Source: Brachybacterium huguangmaarense (GTDB lineage: Bacteria > Actinomycetota > Actinomycetes > Actinomycetales > Dermabacteraceae). From it: a DNA stretch of 64,000 bases. Below the pieces are notes generated by a model. That model was not told where the DNA came from. It worked only from the letters and a program-made list of their open reading frames with translations, and searched no databases. This document shows positions 53,090 through 63,352 of this stretch, one piece after another. Each line of letters starts with the position of its first letter. The first letter of the stretch is position 1. The position numbers and the translations under genes are program-made. Location of the stretch: contig NZ_CP107020.1 in NCBI RefSeq assembly GCF_025725725.1, forward strand, positions 1,736,001-1,800,000, in the 5' to 3' direction.

Positions 53090-54220
53090 ATGAAAGCGAC
53101 TGACGTGCCCGACACCCCACCGAAGGCAGCCCCCGAGATCACCGAGGCGTCGATCTCCGCGGCCGTCGACGCCGCCCTCGAGGCCGTCGCCGCGGCCTCC
53201 ACGACCGCCGAGCTGAAGCAGGTCCGCATCGAGCACGCCGGCGAGGCGTCGGTGATCGCGACCGCCAACGCCGCCATCAAGTCGCTCCCGCCCGCAGACC
53301 GCGCCGGCGCGGGCAAGCTCGTCGGCCAGGCCAAGGGGCGCGTCCACCAGGCGATCGCGGCCCGCCAGGCCGCGCTCGCCGCCGCCGAGGAGGAGGCCGC
53401 GCTCGCCTCCGAGACGGTGGACGTCACCCTGCCCACCGACCGTCGGCCCCGCGGGGCCCGCCACCCGCTCACGGTGCTCGCCGACCGCATCGCCGACGTG
53501 TTCATCGCGATGGGCTGGGAGATCGCCGAGGGGCCCGAGGTCGAGGCCGAGTGGTTCAACTTCGACGCGCTCAACTTCGACGCCGACCATCCGGCGCGCC
53601 AGATGCAGGACACGTTCTACGTCGCCGGTGCCGAGGGCCAGGACTCGAGCGGACAGGTGCTGCGCACGCACACCTCGCCGGTCCAGGCGCGCGCCCTCAT
53701 CGAGCGCGGCGTGCCGCTGTACATCGCGTGCCCGGGCACCGTGTACCGCACGGACGAGCTCGACGCGACCCACACCCCTGTGTTCACGCAGGTCGAGGGG
53801 CTCGCGATCGACAAGGGGCTGACGATGGCTCACCTCGTCGGCACCCTCGACACCCTCGCCGAGCGCCTGTTCGGAGGCCAGCCGATCACGCGCCTGCGCC
53901 CCAGCTACTTCCCGTTCACCGAGCCGAGCGCCGAGATGGACTTCCGCTGCTTCAGCTGCGAGGCGCGACTCGGGCTCGACCACGATCCCGCGCCCGACTG
54001 CCGCGTGTGCGGCGGCACCGGCTGGATCGAGATGGGCGGCTGCGGCATGGTCAACCCCGCTGTGCTGCGCGCCTGCGGCGTGGACCCCGAGGAGTACCAA
54101 GGCTTCGCCTTCGGCCTCGGCATCGAGCGCATCCTCATGCTCCGCAACGGCGTGGCGGACATGCACGACATGGTGGAGGGCGACGTCCGCTTCTCCCAGC
54201 ACTACGGGACGGAGATCTGA
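53090..54220 (+). CDS. pheS: Phenylalanyl-tRNA synthetase alpha subunit
   Basis: Catalytic subunit that activates phenylalanine and charges tRNA-Phe as a heterotetramer with PheT. The 376-residue product has an N-terminal coiled coil that binds tRNA (about residues 15-110), then class II motifs: DTFYVAG with [11 protein letters not shown] in motif 2 region, [10 protein letters not shown] and the [11 protein letters not shown] motif 3 near the end. The ATG at 53090 lacks a clear ribosome binding site; a GTG at 53105 is an alternative start, five codons shorter. The pheT ATG follows 1 nt after the stop. Confidence 0.95.
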   Translation: MKATDVPDTPPKAAPEITEASISAAVDAALEAVAAASTTAELKQVRIEHAGEASVIATANAAIKSLPPADRAGAGKLVGQAKGRVHQAIAARQAALAAAEEEAALASETVDVTLPTDRRPRGARHPLTVLADRIADVFIAMGWEIAEGPEVEAEWFNFDALNFDADHPARQMQDTFYVAGAEGQDSSGQVLRTHTSPVQARALIERGVPLYIACPGTVYRTDELDATHTPVFTQVEGLAIDKGLTMAHLVGTLDTLAERLFGGQPITRLRPSYFPFTEPSAEMDFRCFSCEARLGLDHDPAPDCRVCGGTGWIEMGGCGMVNPAVLRACGVDPEEYQGFAFGLGIERILMLRNGVADMHDMVEGDVRFSQHYGTEI

Positions 54221-54221
54221 C

Positions 54222-56819
54222 ATGCCCCGCATTCCGCTGACCTGGCTCGGCGACCACGTCGAGCTGCCCGAGGACGTGACCGCCGAGTCGGTCGCCGCCG
54301 CCCTCGTGTCCGTCGGCCTCGAGGAGGAGGGGATCATCCCGGCCCAGGTGACGGGCCCCCTCGTCGTCGGGCGCGTCCTCGACCTCGTCAAGGAGCCGCA
54401 GAAGAACGGCAAGACCATCAACTGGTGCCGGGTCGACGTCGGCCCCGAGCACAACGAGGACCTCGACGACCCCAAGGACCCGCAGCCCGGGGACGAGCGT
54501 CCCAGCCGCGGCATCATCTGCGGCGCGCACAACTTCGAGCCCGGCGACCTCGTGATCGTGTCCCTGCCCGGGACCGTGCTGCCCGGCCCGTTCCCGATCG
54601 CGGCCCGCAAGACCTACGGCCACCTCTCCGACGGCATGATCTGCTCGGCCGCCGAGCTCGGCCTCGGCGACGGGGCGGGCGACGAGGCCGCGGGCATCCT
54701 CGTGGTCGGCCGCGGCAGCCTCGCCGGGGTCCGGGCGGAGCCCGGCGACGACGCGATCGCGCTGCTCGGCCTCGGCGACGAGGTCGTCGAGATCAACGTG
54801 ACCCCCGATCGCGGCTATGCGTTCTCCCTGCGCGGCGTCGCACGGGAGTACTCCCACGCGACCGGGCGCCCCTTCACCGACCCCGCCGGCGAGGTCACGC
54901 CCGCCCAGGGCGGCCGCGGCGGACTGCCGGTGCAACTGCGCGACGAGGCCCCGATCCGCGGTCACCTCGGCTGCACGCGCTTCGTGGCCGTCGAGGTGCG
55001 CGGCATCGATCCCGCCGCCCCCACGCCGCGGTGGATGCGCCAGCGCCTCACCCAGGCCGGCATGCGCCCCCTCTCGCTCGTCGTCGACGTGACCAACTAC
55101 GTCATGCTCGATCTCGGCCAGCCGTTGCACGCCTACGACTCCCACCGCCTCGTCGGCCCGATCACGGTGCGCCGCGCCCAGGCGGGCGAGCGTCTCGAGA
55201 CGCTCGACGACAAGCCCCGCGACCTCGACCCCGAGGACCTCGTGATCGCCGACTTCGGCGGCGAGGGCGGCACCGACCGGGCCATCGGCATCGCCGGCGT
55301 CATGGGGGGCGCCTCGACCGAGGTGTCCTCCGAGACCGTCAACGTGATCCTCGAGGCCGCGACCTTCGACCCCGTCACCGTCGCCCGGTCGGCCCGGCGT
55401 CACCGGCTGCCATCCGAGGCGTCCAAGCGCTTCGAGCGCGGCGTCGACCCGCTGCTGCCGCCCGTCGCGGCGCAGCGCGCCGCCGAGCTCATCGTGCGCT
55501 ACGGCGGCGGGCAGATCGATCCGCGCGTGACCGACGAGCGCGTCGACGGGGCGCCCGCGCCGCGGGAGACGATCGAGCTGCCGCTCGGCGACGCCGAACG
55601 GCTCGTCGGCGTGGCCTACACGCCCGAGCAGGTGCGCGGCAGTCTCGAGATGATCGGCTGCGTCGTCGAGGGCGAGGACCCGTTGCGCGTGACCCCGCCG
55701 AGCTGGCGCGGCGACCTCACGATCCGCGAGGACCTGATCGAGGAGATCGCGCGCCTCGTCGGCTACGACACGATCCCCTCGGTGCTCCCGCAGGCGCCGG
55801 GCGGGCGCGGCCTCACGCGCCTCCAGCGGGGCCGGCGCAGCGCGCGCACCGCGCTCGCCGAGGACGGCCTCGTCGAGGTCACGTCGTACCCCTTCGTCTC
55901 CGCGAGCGTGTTCGACGAGCTCGGCCTGCCCGCCGACGACGATCGGCGCCGAGCCGTGCGGCTGGCCAACCCGATCGCGGAGGACGAGCCGCTGCTGCGC
56001 ACCGACCTGCTCGAGACGCTGCTGCCGACGGCCCGGCGCAACCTGGGCCGCGGCGAGGAGTCGATCGCGATCTTCCAGCTCGCCCCCGCCTTCCTCGCGC
56101 GACCGGGTGCGCCCGTCGCCCCGCTCCCGGGTGTCGAGGGGCTCCCCGCCCCCGCGGAGCTCGCGGCGATCGACGACGCCCTGCCGCTCCAGCCCACCCA
56201 GGCGGCCGCGGTGGTCGCCGGCCCGCGGAGCCCCGCCTCGTGGTGGGGTGCCGAGGGCGACTGGGGGTGGGCCGACGCGCTCGACCTCGCGCACCGCACG
56301 GCGGCGGCCGTGGGCGCCGAGATCCAGCCCGCCGCCGTCGAACGCGCCCCGTTCCATCCGGGACGCGGCGCCGAGCTGCGCGGCGCCGAGGGCACCGTCC
56401 TCGGGTACGCGGGCGAGCTGCACCCCCGCGTCGTGACCGCCTTCGGCCTGCCCGCCCGGGGGGCCGCGATGGTCCTCGACGTCGACGCGCTCATCGCGAG
56501 CGCCCCCGACGTGGTCCGCGCCGAGCCGGTCTCGACGTACCCGGTCGCCAAGGAGGACTTCGCGTTCGTCGTCGGCGAGACGGTGCCCGCGATCGCGGTC
56601 GAGGCCGCGCTCGCCGCGGGCATCGGCGACGTGCTCGAGAGCGTGCGCCTGTTCGACGTCTACACCGGCGAGCAGCTGGGCGCGGGCATGAAGTCCCTCG
56701 CCTTCGCGGTGCGCCTGCGGTCGGCGACGGGGACCCTGTCCGCCGAGGAGATCCGCGCCGCCCGCGACCGTGCGATCGCGGCGGTCGACGCCGCGGTCGG
56801 AGGCGTCCTGCGCGCCTGA
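54222..56819 (+). CDS. pheT: Phenylalanyl-tRNA synthetase beta subunit
   Basis: Large subunit for editing and tRNA binding. The 865-residue product has, in order, an N-terminal tRNA-binding (EMAP-like) domain, the B3/B4 editing domain, B5 domain, a catalytic-like core and a C-terminal ferredoxin-fold anticodon-binding domain (from about residue 770). The DLGQPLHAYD and FERGVDP segments are intact. Slightly longer than average because of an acidic insert near residues 80-92. Ends the operon before a strong terminator. Confidence 0.95.
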   Translation: MPRIPLTWLGDHVELPEDVTAESVAAALVSVGLEEEGIIPAQVTGPLVVGRVLDLVKEPQKNGKTINWCRVDVGPEHNEDLDDPKDPQPGDERPSRGIICGAHNFEPGDLVIVSLPGTVLPGPFPIAARKTYGHLSDGMICSAAELGLGDGAGDEAAGILVVGRGSLAGVRAEPGDDAIALLGLGDEVVEINVTPDRGYAFSLRGVAREYSHATGRPFTDPAGEVTPAQGGRGGLPVQLRDEAPIRGHLGCTRFVAVEVRGIDPAAPTPRWMRQRLTQAGMRPLSLVVDVTNYVMLDLGQPLHAYDSHRLVGPITVRRAQAGERLETLDDKPRDLDPEDLVIADFGGEGGTDRAIGIAGVMGGASTEVSSETVNVILEAATFDPVTVARSARRHRLPSEASKRFERGVDPLLPPVAAQRAAELIVRYGGGQIDPRVTDERVDGAPAPRETIELPLGDAERLVGVAYTPEQVRGSLEMIGCVVEGEDPLRVTPPSWRGDLTIREDLIEEIARLVGYDTIPSVLPQAPGGRGLTRLQRGRRSARTALAEDGLVEVTSYPFVSASVFDELGLPADDDRRRAVRLANPIAEDEPLLRTDLLETLLPTARRNLGRGEESIAIFQLAPAFLARPGAPVAPLPGVEGLPAPAELAAIDDALPLQPTQAAAVVAGPRSPASWWGAEGDWGWADALDLAHRTAAAVGAEIQPAAVERAPFHPGRGAELRGAEGTVLGYAGELHPRVVTAFGLPARGAAMVLDVDALIASAPDVVRAEPVSTYPVAKEDFAFVVGETVPAIAVEAALAAGIGDVLESVRLFDVYTGEQLGAGMKSLAFAVRLRSATGTLSAEEIRAARDRAIAAVDAAVGGVLRA

Positions 56820-56838
56820 CGGCTCGTGCTGTGCGCAC

Positions 56839-56885
56839 ATGAGGCCCGCACCCCGGGGGCGCCGTCCCGGGGCTGCGGGCCTCAT
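56839..56885. terminator. Strong bidirectional terminator after pheT
   Basis: A 19 bp stem with a single-base bulge (56839-56857 with 56866-56885) and an 8 nt loop, between pheT and the convergent ABC permease remnant. Confidence 0.85.
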
Positions 56886-56899
56886 CCGCGCCCCGACGA

Positions 56900-58845
56900 T
56901 CAGGTGCGGCGCAGATCGGCCGGCCCCGGACGGGCGCCGAGGCCCAGGGCCGAGACGGCCGCGACGAGCACGGAGCCCACGAGCGCGCCCACGGCGGCGA
57001 GGCCCAGGTATCCCGTGGGCCGGGTGAGAGCCTCGTCGGCCCGGGCGCCGATGTCGCCCACGTCGATGTACGCCGTCGCGATCACATGGCCCACCACGAG
57101 CGCGCCCGCGGCGCCGACCAGGAGCGGGATCGCGACCTCGACGGCGTGCGCCGAGCGCACCACGCCGACCGGCACGCCGGCCAGTCGCATCCGTGCCGTC
57201 TCCCGCCGCCGCTCGACGACACGGTCGACGAGGACCAGCAGGAAGCCGCCGAGCCCGATCGAGAGCACGACCACGCTCAGCAGGCGATGCTGTCGACGAG
57301 GTGCCGGATCTGCAGGTACTCGCCCAGATCCCATCCGCTGCTCGGGCGCAGGCCGAGGTCGGCGAGCTGTCCGTCGAGCCCCGGACGCGGATCGGCCGTG
57401 ACGGTCGCAGTGCGCTCGGTGAAGCGCTGCAGCTCGGCAGGAGCGAGCAGGGAGCGGGGCACGAACAGGGCCCCCCGTGCCTGGTCGACCCAGGACGTCG
57501 CGGTCCTCGCGACGGTGAGGGCGGTGGTGCTCGGCTCGACCGCCGCGATCGGCGAGCCGAGCGCACCGGTGTCGTGATCGGCGGAGAATAGCTCGAGCGA
57601 TCCCGCCGGAGGATCACCCCGTCCCGCCCACGGCGGCCCGATCCACGCGGCGCGGTCGTCGCGGCAGCCGGTCAGCCCGGGCTGCATGACCTCCAGCTCG
57701 GCACACGTCGTGATCAGCACGCGGGCCCGCCCCTCGGGATCCGCCCAGGACGAGTCGGGGAGCGAGGTCTCCGCCAGGACCGCGATCGCGACCTCGCGTA
57801 CGCCGCCGGCCCGTGCCGCACGATCACGCAGGGCGTCCTCGTCCATGCCCTCGGGCACGTAGACCTCCGCGCGGGCCTCGACCGTGCGACCGTGCTCGAC
57901 GGCCGCGTACTGCGGGACCGAGATGAAGACGGCGATGAGCCCCTGGGCCGCCGTGGACACGACGAGGGCGATCAGCAGCGCGGAGTAGATCCGGGTGAGC
58001 GTCCCCGGCTGCGCCTGGAGCCGACGTCCCGCGATCACGGCGGCCGGACGCCGCAGGCGCACGAGGCCCCCGGCGAGCAGGCGCACCGCGAGCGGGGGCA
58101 CGAGCACGACGCCGAGCGCCGCGAGAGCCGCCCCTCCCAGCAGAAGACCCGTGACGGTCGTGGTGGGCGCGGTGGCGCGGTGCGCGAGCCGGATGCACCC
58201 GGCGAGCGCACCGAGCCCGGCGAGGAGGGGCAGCAGGCGCCAGAGCCGCGCCCGCGCGACGATCGGGCCCCGCGCGCGGCTCAGATCCGTCGCGGAGGAG
58301 CCGCGCCGGGCGATCGCGCCGCCTCCCGCGATGAGGACCGGGACCGCGAGGCTCAATGCGAGGCCAGGGGCCGACAGGGAGAGCGCCGTCGGCTCGATCC
58401 CGACCGCCCGGGCGCCGAGGCCTCGGAGCGCGGGTGCGAGGACGAGGGCGAGCGCGAGCCCGATCGCCCAGCCGCCGAGAGCCCACGGCAGGGTCTCTCC
58501 CGCGCCGACCGCCGCGAGCTGCGAGCGGGACAGGCCGGGCAGGTGCAGCCGTGCGAGACGCTCGCCGCGCAGGGCGGCGGACATCCGACCGCTCGCCGCG
58601 GCGAGCGCGAGCACGGGCAGGACGACCGCGAGCACGACGGCACCGACGAGGACCTGACCGGGCACGGTGCTCGCGGTCGAGGCCGACGGGACGGGCGCAG
58701 CCTCCATCGCGCGGGCGACGGCGACGATCGCGAGCACGGCGAGGGTGCCGCCCGCGGCCACCACGAGCATGACCACGGAGCGCAGTCTCCCGTGCGCTGT
58801 CGCGCGGGTGCCGAGCCGCCATCCGAGCGCCGCGGCGCGGCGCAT
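56900..58845 (-). pseudogene. FtsX-like ABC transporter permease, frameshifted
   Basis: Reads as one permease of about 650 residues in two frames. The first frame (58845 to 57277) encodes 522 residues with several membrane spans and two FtsX-type regions, then hits a TGA inside the hydrophobic C-terminal core. The rest, starting LLSVVVLSIGLGG and containing two or three more spans, continues in the -1 frame to 56900. The break lies near 57277-57300. The ATG at 58845 is 1 nt after the stop of the ATPase remnant. Either decay or a sequencing error; see findings. Confidence 0.8.
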
Positions 58846-58846
58846 C

Positions 58847-59340
58847 TCAGCCCACCACCCGTCCGTCGCGCATCGTGATCAGACGGTCCAGGTAGGCGGC
58901 CACCCGGTTGTCGTGCGTGACCACGACGAGACCCGTGCCGAGATCGGAGGCGCTGTCCGTGAGCGCCTCCATCACCCCGGAGGCCGTCGCGGAGTCGAGA
59001 GCACCGGTCGGCTCGTCGGCGAGCTGGAGAGCGGGCTCGGGGGCGAGGGCGCGGGCCACCGCGGCGCGCTGCGCCTGGCCGCCGGAGACCTCGTGTGCGC
59101 GACGATCGGCGACCTCGGCGATGTCGAGCCGCTCCAGCAGCCCGGCCGCCCGGCGGGCGCTCTCGGCGCGGGGAGCGCCGAGCAGGTCGAGCGGCAGGGC
59201 GATGTTCTCGCGGAGCGTGAGCTCCCCGATCAGGTCGCCGAACTGGAAGACCATGCCGACCTCCCCGAGGCGCCATCGCGAGCGCCGACGGTCCGAGAGG
59301 GCGCAGATCTCCTCGCCGAGCACGGCGGTCGCGCGCACGG
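58847..59340 (-). pseudogene. ABC transporter ATPase lacking its N-terminal (Walker A) part
   Basis: A MacB/LolD-type ATPase fragment of about 165 residues. It keeps the Q-loop (VFQFGDL), signature VSGGQAQRAAVARAL, Walker B LQLADEPTGALD and switch His (VVTHD), but everything before residue about 70 of a normal ATPase, including the GxxGxGKST P-loop, is missing. Recognisable sequence stops at about 59335, and the frame then runs antisense through the GH18 remnant. It cannot bind ATP as it stands. It was once cotranscribed with the permease downstream. Confidence 0.8.
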
Positions 59341-59950
59341 TGGACGTCGGCCGGATCCTCGACCCCGCCTTCCCCGACTCTCCCGCGGGCCATCGCGCCA
59401 ACGCGGAGCATCTCGTGGAGACCGTCGTGCGCGCGCACGGCCTCGACGGGCTGGACGTGGACATGGAACGACGGCTCACCCCGGCTCAGGCCGACCGCGC
59501 CGCAGCGGTCTTCGCGGAGCTGGGACGCCACCTCGGTCGCGCGAGCGGGAACGGCTCCCTGCTGATCTACGACACCAACCTGGACGGCGACGAGCCCGTG
59601 TTCGCGGCCAGTGCGGCCCTGTTCGACTACGTGCTCGAGCAGTCGTACGGGCGCGACCCGCTGGGCCTGGAGGCGACGTGGGCGACGTTCGCGCCGCACA
59701 TCCCTCCCTCGCGCTACCTGATCGGCTTCTCGTACTACGAGGAGTTCGACCGCAACCTCTGGGACGACGCCTCCGAGCCGTTCGAGGACTCGCGGGCCGT
59801 CCCTACGCCGACTGGCAGCCGAGCGACGGACCCAAGGCGGGCATCTTCTCCTATGCCGTGGACCGGGACGGCGCGCCGTTCCTCGACGACACGGTGCGCC
59901 GCACCGACTACGGCTGGACCCGGCGCCTCGGCGACCGTCTGCGGGTGTGA
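59336..59950 (+). pseudogene. GH18 glycosidase remnant (endo-beta-N-acetylglucosaminidase-like)
   Basis: Keeps the GH18 catalytic motif DGLDVDME (59445-59468, with the proton-donor Glu), and the later FSYYEEFDRNLW segment. The N-terminal half of the barrel is absent because the reading starts at the junction with the ATPase remnant (about 59335). Near 59790-59805 the frame shifts by -1; the C-terminal part (PYADWQPSDG ... FSYAVDRDG ... TDYGWTRRLG) continues to 59950. No start codon or promoter of its own is seen. Substrate, probably N-glycans or similar, is inferred. Confidence 0.75.
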
Positions 59951-59972
59951 CGGGGGCCGACACCCGCTCGTA

Positions 59973-60000
59973 TTGATGAAATTGCAGTAGCATGTATAAT
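59973..60000 (+). promoter_or_regulatory. argC promoter (perfect -10, leaderless)
   Basis: TTGATG (59973-59978) and a consensus TATAAT (59995-60000) are spaced by 16 nt. The -10 ends 7 nt before the argC ATG at 60008, so the mRNA is probably leaderless. The spacer and -10 lie in an AT-rich patch (ATTGCAGTAGCATGTAT) that may contain an ArgR site, though the dyad is weak. Confidence 0.7.
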
Positions 60001-60007
60001 CTTGCGC

Positions 60008-61126
60008 ATGCCTGTCTCGTCGTCCGCCGGTCCCGCCCCTGCGCCCGCCACCCGCCGCTTCCGCGCCGCCGTGGTCGGCGCCTCCGGGTACGCCGGGGGC
60101 GAGACGCTCCGCCTCCTGAGCGGGCACCCGCACATCGAGGTCACGACGGTCACCGCCCACTCGAGCGTGGGCAGGCTGCTGTCCGAGGTCGCACCGCACG
60201 TGGACCTCGGCGCCGACCTCGAGCTCGTGGAGACCACGGCCGAGAACCTGTCGGGCCATGACCTCGTGGTCCTCGCCCTCCCGCACGGCCAGTCGGGCGG
60301 CCTCGCCGCCGAGCTGAGGCAGCGCGACCCGGACGTCCTGGTGCTGGACCTCGGGGCGGACCATCGCCTCGAGAGCTCCGAGGACTGGCAGGAGTACTAC
60401 GGGAGCGAGCACGCGGGCACCTGGACCTACGGCATGCCGGAGCTGCCGCTCGCCGCCGACGACCCGACGGCGGCCGTGCGGCAGCGCGAGCTGCTGCGGG
60501 ACACGCGGCAGATCGCCGTGCCGGGATGCAACGCGACCGCCGTGACCCTCGCCCTCGCGCCGCTCGTGCGGGCCGGCCTCGTGGACCCCGGCGCCCTGAA
60601 CGCCGTGCTGCCCGTCGGCTACTCGGGCGCGGGGCGATCGCCCAAACCCCACCTCCTGTTCAGCGAGGCCACCGGTGGAGCCGCCCCGTACGGCGTGGGC
60701 GGCACCCACCGGCACATCCCGGAGATCCTCCAGAACCTCCGCCGCGCCTCCGGGGTCACCGACGCCCGGCTCACCTTCACCCCCGTGCTCGTGCCCATGA
60801 GCCGCGGCATCCTCGCGGTCGTCACGGCTCCGGCCGCCGACGGCGCGCACGAGGAGGATCTGCTGGGCGCCCTCGCCGCGGACTACGCCGACGAGCACTT
60901 CGTGCAGGTCCTGCCCGCCGGGCGCTTCCCGAGCACGCAGCAGGTGGTCGGCGCGAACACCGTGCGCATCGGCGCCACCGTGGACCGACGATCCGGGCAG
61001 GCGACCGTCATCGCCGCGATCGACAACCTGGTCAAGGGGACCGCCGGTGCGGCCGTGCAGTCCCTGAACCTCGCCCTGGGGATCCCGGAGACCGCGGGTC
61101 TGACCCGCACCGCGCTGGCTCCCTGA
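60008..61126 (+). CDS. argC: N-acetyl-gamma-glutamyl-phosphate reductase
   Basis: NADPH-dependent reductase, third step of arginine synthesis. The 372-residue product has the GASGYAGGE nucleotide loop near residue 24 and the catalytic Cys174 in PGCNATA, with GGTHRH and HIPEI further on. About 18 residues longer at the N-terminus than most; the ATG at 60008 is supported by the -10 box 7 nt upstream, with a TTG at 60002 rejected. First gene of argC-argJ-argB-argD. Confidence 0.95.
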   Translation: MPVSSSAGPAPAPATRRFRAAVVGASGYAGGETLRLLSGHPHIEVTTVTAHSSVGRLLSEVAPHVDLGADLELVETTAENLSGHDLVVLALPHGQSGGLAAELRQRDPDVLVLDLGADHRLESSEDWQEYYGSEHAGTWTYGMPELPLAADDPTAAVRQRELLRDTRQIAVPGCNATAVTLALAPLVRAGLVDPGALNAVLPVGYSGAGRSPKPHLLFSEATGGAAPYGVGGTHRHIPEILQNLRRASGVTDARLTFTPVLVPMSRGILAVVTAPAADGAHEEDLLGALAADYADEHFVQVLPAGRFPSTQQVVGANTVRIGATVDRRSGQATVIAAIDNLVKGTAGAAVQSLNLALGIPETAGLTRTALAP

Positions 61127-61196
61127 GCCCGCCGCCCCGGCCTGTCGCCTCCCACCGCCGCCCCGGCCCCGCGCCGCCCCTCACCCTGGAGAACCC

Positions 61197-62366
61197 ATGT
61201 CCGTCACCGCCCCTCAGGGCTTCCGTGCCGCCGGCGTCGCCGCCGGGCTCAAGTCGACCGGCGCCCGCGACCTCGCCCTCGTCGTCAACGACGGGCCGCT
61301 CGACGTGGCCGCCGCGGTGTTCACCGCCAACCGCGTCCAGGCCGCCCCCGTGCAGTGGTCGCGCCAGGCCGTCGCGGACGGCCGGGCCCGCGCCGTCGTC
61401 CTCAACTCCGGCGGCGCCAACGCCTGCACCGGGCCTGAGGGCTTCGCCGACACCCACCGCACCGCCGAGCACCTCGCCGCCCGGCTCGACGTCTCCGCGC
61501 AGGACGTGCTCGTGTGCTCGACCGGACTCATCGGCGAGCGCCTCCCGATGGGCCCGCTGCTCGAGGGCGCCGACGCCGCCTCCGCGGCCCTCGCGACCGG
61601 CGACGAGGCGGGCCTGGACGCCGCCCGGGCCATCATGACGACCGACACCGTGCACAAGACGGCGAGCACGACCACGCCCTCGGGCGCCGTCGTCGGCGGC
61701 ATGGCCAAGGGCGCCGGCATGCTCGCCCCGCAGCTCGCGACCATGCTCGTCGTGATCACCACCGACGCGGTGGTCGACGCCGCGACCGCCCGCGGCGCGC
61801 TGGCCGAGGCGACCGCGCACACCTTCGACCGGGTCGACTCCGACGCGTGCATGTCCACCAACGACACCGTCATCCTGCTCGCCTCCGGCGCGAGCGGCGT
61901 GACCCTCGACCGCGACGAGCTCACGGCCGGCGTGCGCGAGGTCGCCGCGACGCTGGCCCGGGCCCTTGTCGCCGACGCCGAGGGCGCGAGCCACGACGTG
62001 CACGTCGTCGTGCGCTCCGCGAGCTCCGAGGATGCCGCGCTCGCCGTCGCCCGCGAGATCGCCCGCTCGAACCTCGTCAAGGCCGCGATCTTCGGCAACG
62101 ACCCCAACTGGGGGCGCATCGTCGCGGCGGCCGGCTGCGTCCCCGAGCACGTCGCCCCCTTCGATCCCGAGCACCTGTCGGTGCGGGTCAACGGGGTCGA
62201 GGTGTGCCGCGACGGCGGCGTCGGCGAGGACCGCTCGCTCGTCGACATGACCCCGCGCGAGACCCTCATCGAGGTCGACCTCGCCGCCGGCGACGCAGCG
62301 GGCGACATCTGGACCAACGACCTCACCCACGACTACGTCGAGGAGAACAGCGCGTACTCGTCATGA
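61197..62366 (+). CDS. argJ: Glutamate N-acetyltransferase/amino-acid acetyltransferase ArgJ
   Basis: Recycles the acetyl group from N-acetylornithine to glutamate, making the pathway cyclic. The 389-residue precursor is expected to self-cleave at the Ala-Thr bond before nucleophile Thr182 in the segment [11 protein letters not shown]. Conserved [10 protein letters not shown] near residue 67 and a C-terminal NDPNWGRI are intact. ATG has GGAG upstream; the stop overlaps the argB ATG. Whether it is mono- or bifunctional cannot be read from sequence. Confidence 0.95.
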   Translation: MSVTAPQGFRAAGVAAGLKSTGARDLALVVNDGPLDVAAAVFTANRVQAAPVQWSRQAVADGRARAVVLNSGGANACTGPEGFADTHRTAEHLAARLDVSAQDVLVCSTGLIGERLPMGPLLEGADAASAALATGDEAGLDAARAIMTTDTVHKTASTTTPSGAVVGGMAKGAGMLAPQLATMLVVITTDAVVDAATARGALAEATAHTFDRVDSDACMSTNDTVILLASGASGVTLDRDELTAGVREVAATLARALVADAEGASHDVHVVVRSASSEDAALAVAREIARSNLVKAAIFGNDPNWGRIVAAAGCVPEHVAPFDPEHLSVRVNGVEVCRDGGVGEDRSLVDMTPRETLIEVDLAAGDAAGDIWTNDLTHDYVEENSAYSS

Positions 62367-63352
62367 CCGATCAGCCGCAGCCCCCCAGCGTCGACCCCGA
62401 GGCCACCGCGCCCCGCACCGTCGGCAAGAACCCGCTCGCCCAGCTCGACGCCGCCCGCGAGGACGCGCGCGCCAAGTCCGAGGTGCTCATCGAGGCCCTG
62501 CCCTGGATGCAGCGCTTCGCGGGCACCATCGTCGTCGTCAAGTACGGCGGCAACGCCATGGTCGACGACTGCCTCAAGCGCGCCTTCGCCGCCGACATGG
62601 TGTTCATGCGCCAGGCCGGCCTGCACCCCGTCGTCGTGCACGGCGGGGGGCCCCAGATCAACGCGATGCTCGAGCGCCTCGGCGTCGCCTCGGAGTTCCG
62701 CGGCGGCCTGCGGGTGACGACCGAGGAGACGATGGACATCGTCCGCATGGTCCTCGTGGGCCAGGTCGGGCGCGAGCTCGTCGGCCTCATCAACGCCCAC
62801 GGGCCCTACGCCGTCGGCATGTCCGGGGAGGACGCGCGGCTGCTCCAGGCCACCCGGCGCGGCACGGTGGTCGACGGCGAGGACGTCGACCTCGGCCACG
62901 TCGGCCAGATCGTCGCCGTCGACCCGGCCGCGATCCAGGACGTGCTGCGGAGCGGTCGCATCCCCGTCGTCTCGTCGATCGCGCCCGAGGTCGACGGCGA
63001 GGGCACGCCCACCGGCGCCGTCCTCAACATCAACGCCGACACCGCGGCGGGCGCGCTCGCCGTCGGCCTGGACGCCGAGAAGCTCGTGGTCCTCACCGAC
63101 ATCGAGGGGCTCTACCGCAGCTGGCCCGATCGGGGCTCGCTCATCCCCGAGATCAGCGCGAGCGAGCTGCGCGACATGCTCCCCGCGCTCACCGCGGGCA
63201 TGATCCCCAAGGCGCAGGCGCTGCTCGACGCCGTCGACGCCGGTGTCCACACCGCCGCCATGATCGACGGCCGCATCGAGCACGCCGCCCTGCTCGAGGT
63301 GTTCACCACCAAGGGCGTGGGCACGATGGTCAGGAGGGACGACTATGTCTGA
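62363..63352 (+). CDS. argB: Acetylglutamate kinase
   Basis: Phosphorylates N-acetylglutamate, the usual arginine-feedback step. The 329-residue product has the glycine-rich loops VVKYGGNAM near residue 59 and [10 protein letters not shown] near residue 92, and NINADTAAG near residue 222. The extended N-terminus of about 35 residues includes the helix region that in arginine-sensitive kinases helps build the hexamer, so feedback inhibition is likely. Overlaps both argJ and argD. Confidence 0.95.
   Translation: MTDQPQPPSVDPEATAPRTVGKNPLAQLDAAREDARAKSEVLIEALPWMQRFAGTIVVVKYGGNAMVDDCLKRAFAADMVFMRQAGLHPVVVHGGGPQINAMLERLGVASEFRGGLRVTTEETMDIVRMVLVGQVGRELVGLINAHGPYAVGMSGEDARLLQATRRGTVVDGEDVDLGHVGQIVAVDPAAIQDVLRSGRIPVVSSIAPEVDGEGTPTGAVLNINADTAAGALAVGLDAEKLVVLTDIEGLYRSWPDRGSLIPEISASELRDMLPALTAGMIPKAQALLDAVDAGVHTAAMIDGRIEHAALLEVFTTKGVGTMVRRDDYV

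Noticed and set aside
57277-57300. Programmed ribosomal frameshift in the permease
   Set aside because: No X-XXY-YYZ slippery site or downstream pseudoknot is evident, and the partner ATPase is already inactivated.
57892-58878. Plus-strand open frame through the permease remnant
   Set aside because: Charged repetitive Arg/Gly/Asp shadow without domains; the minus strand has clear membrane spans.
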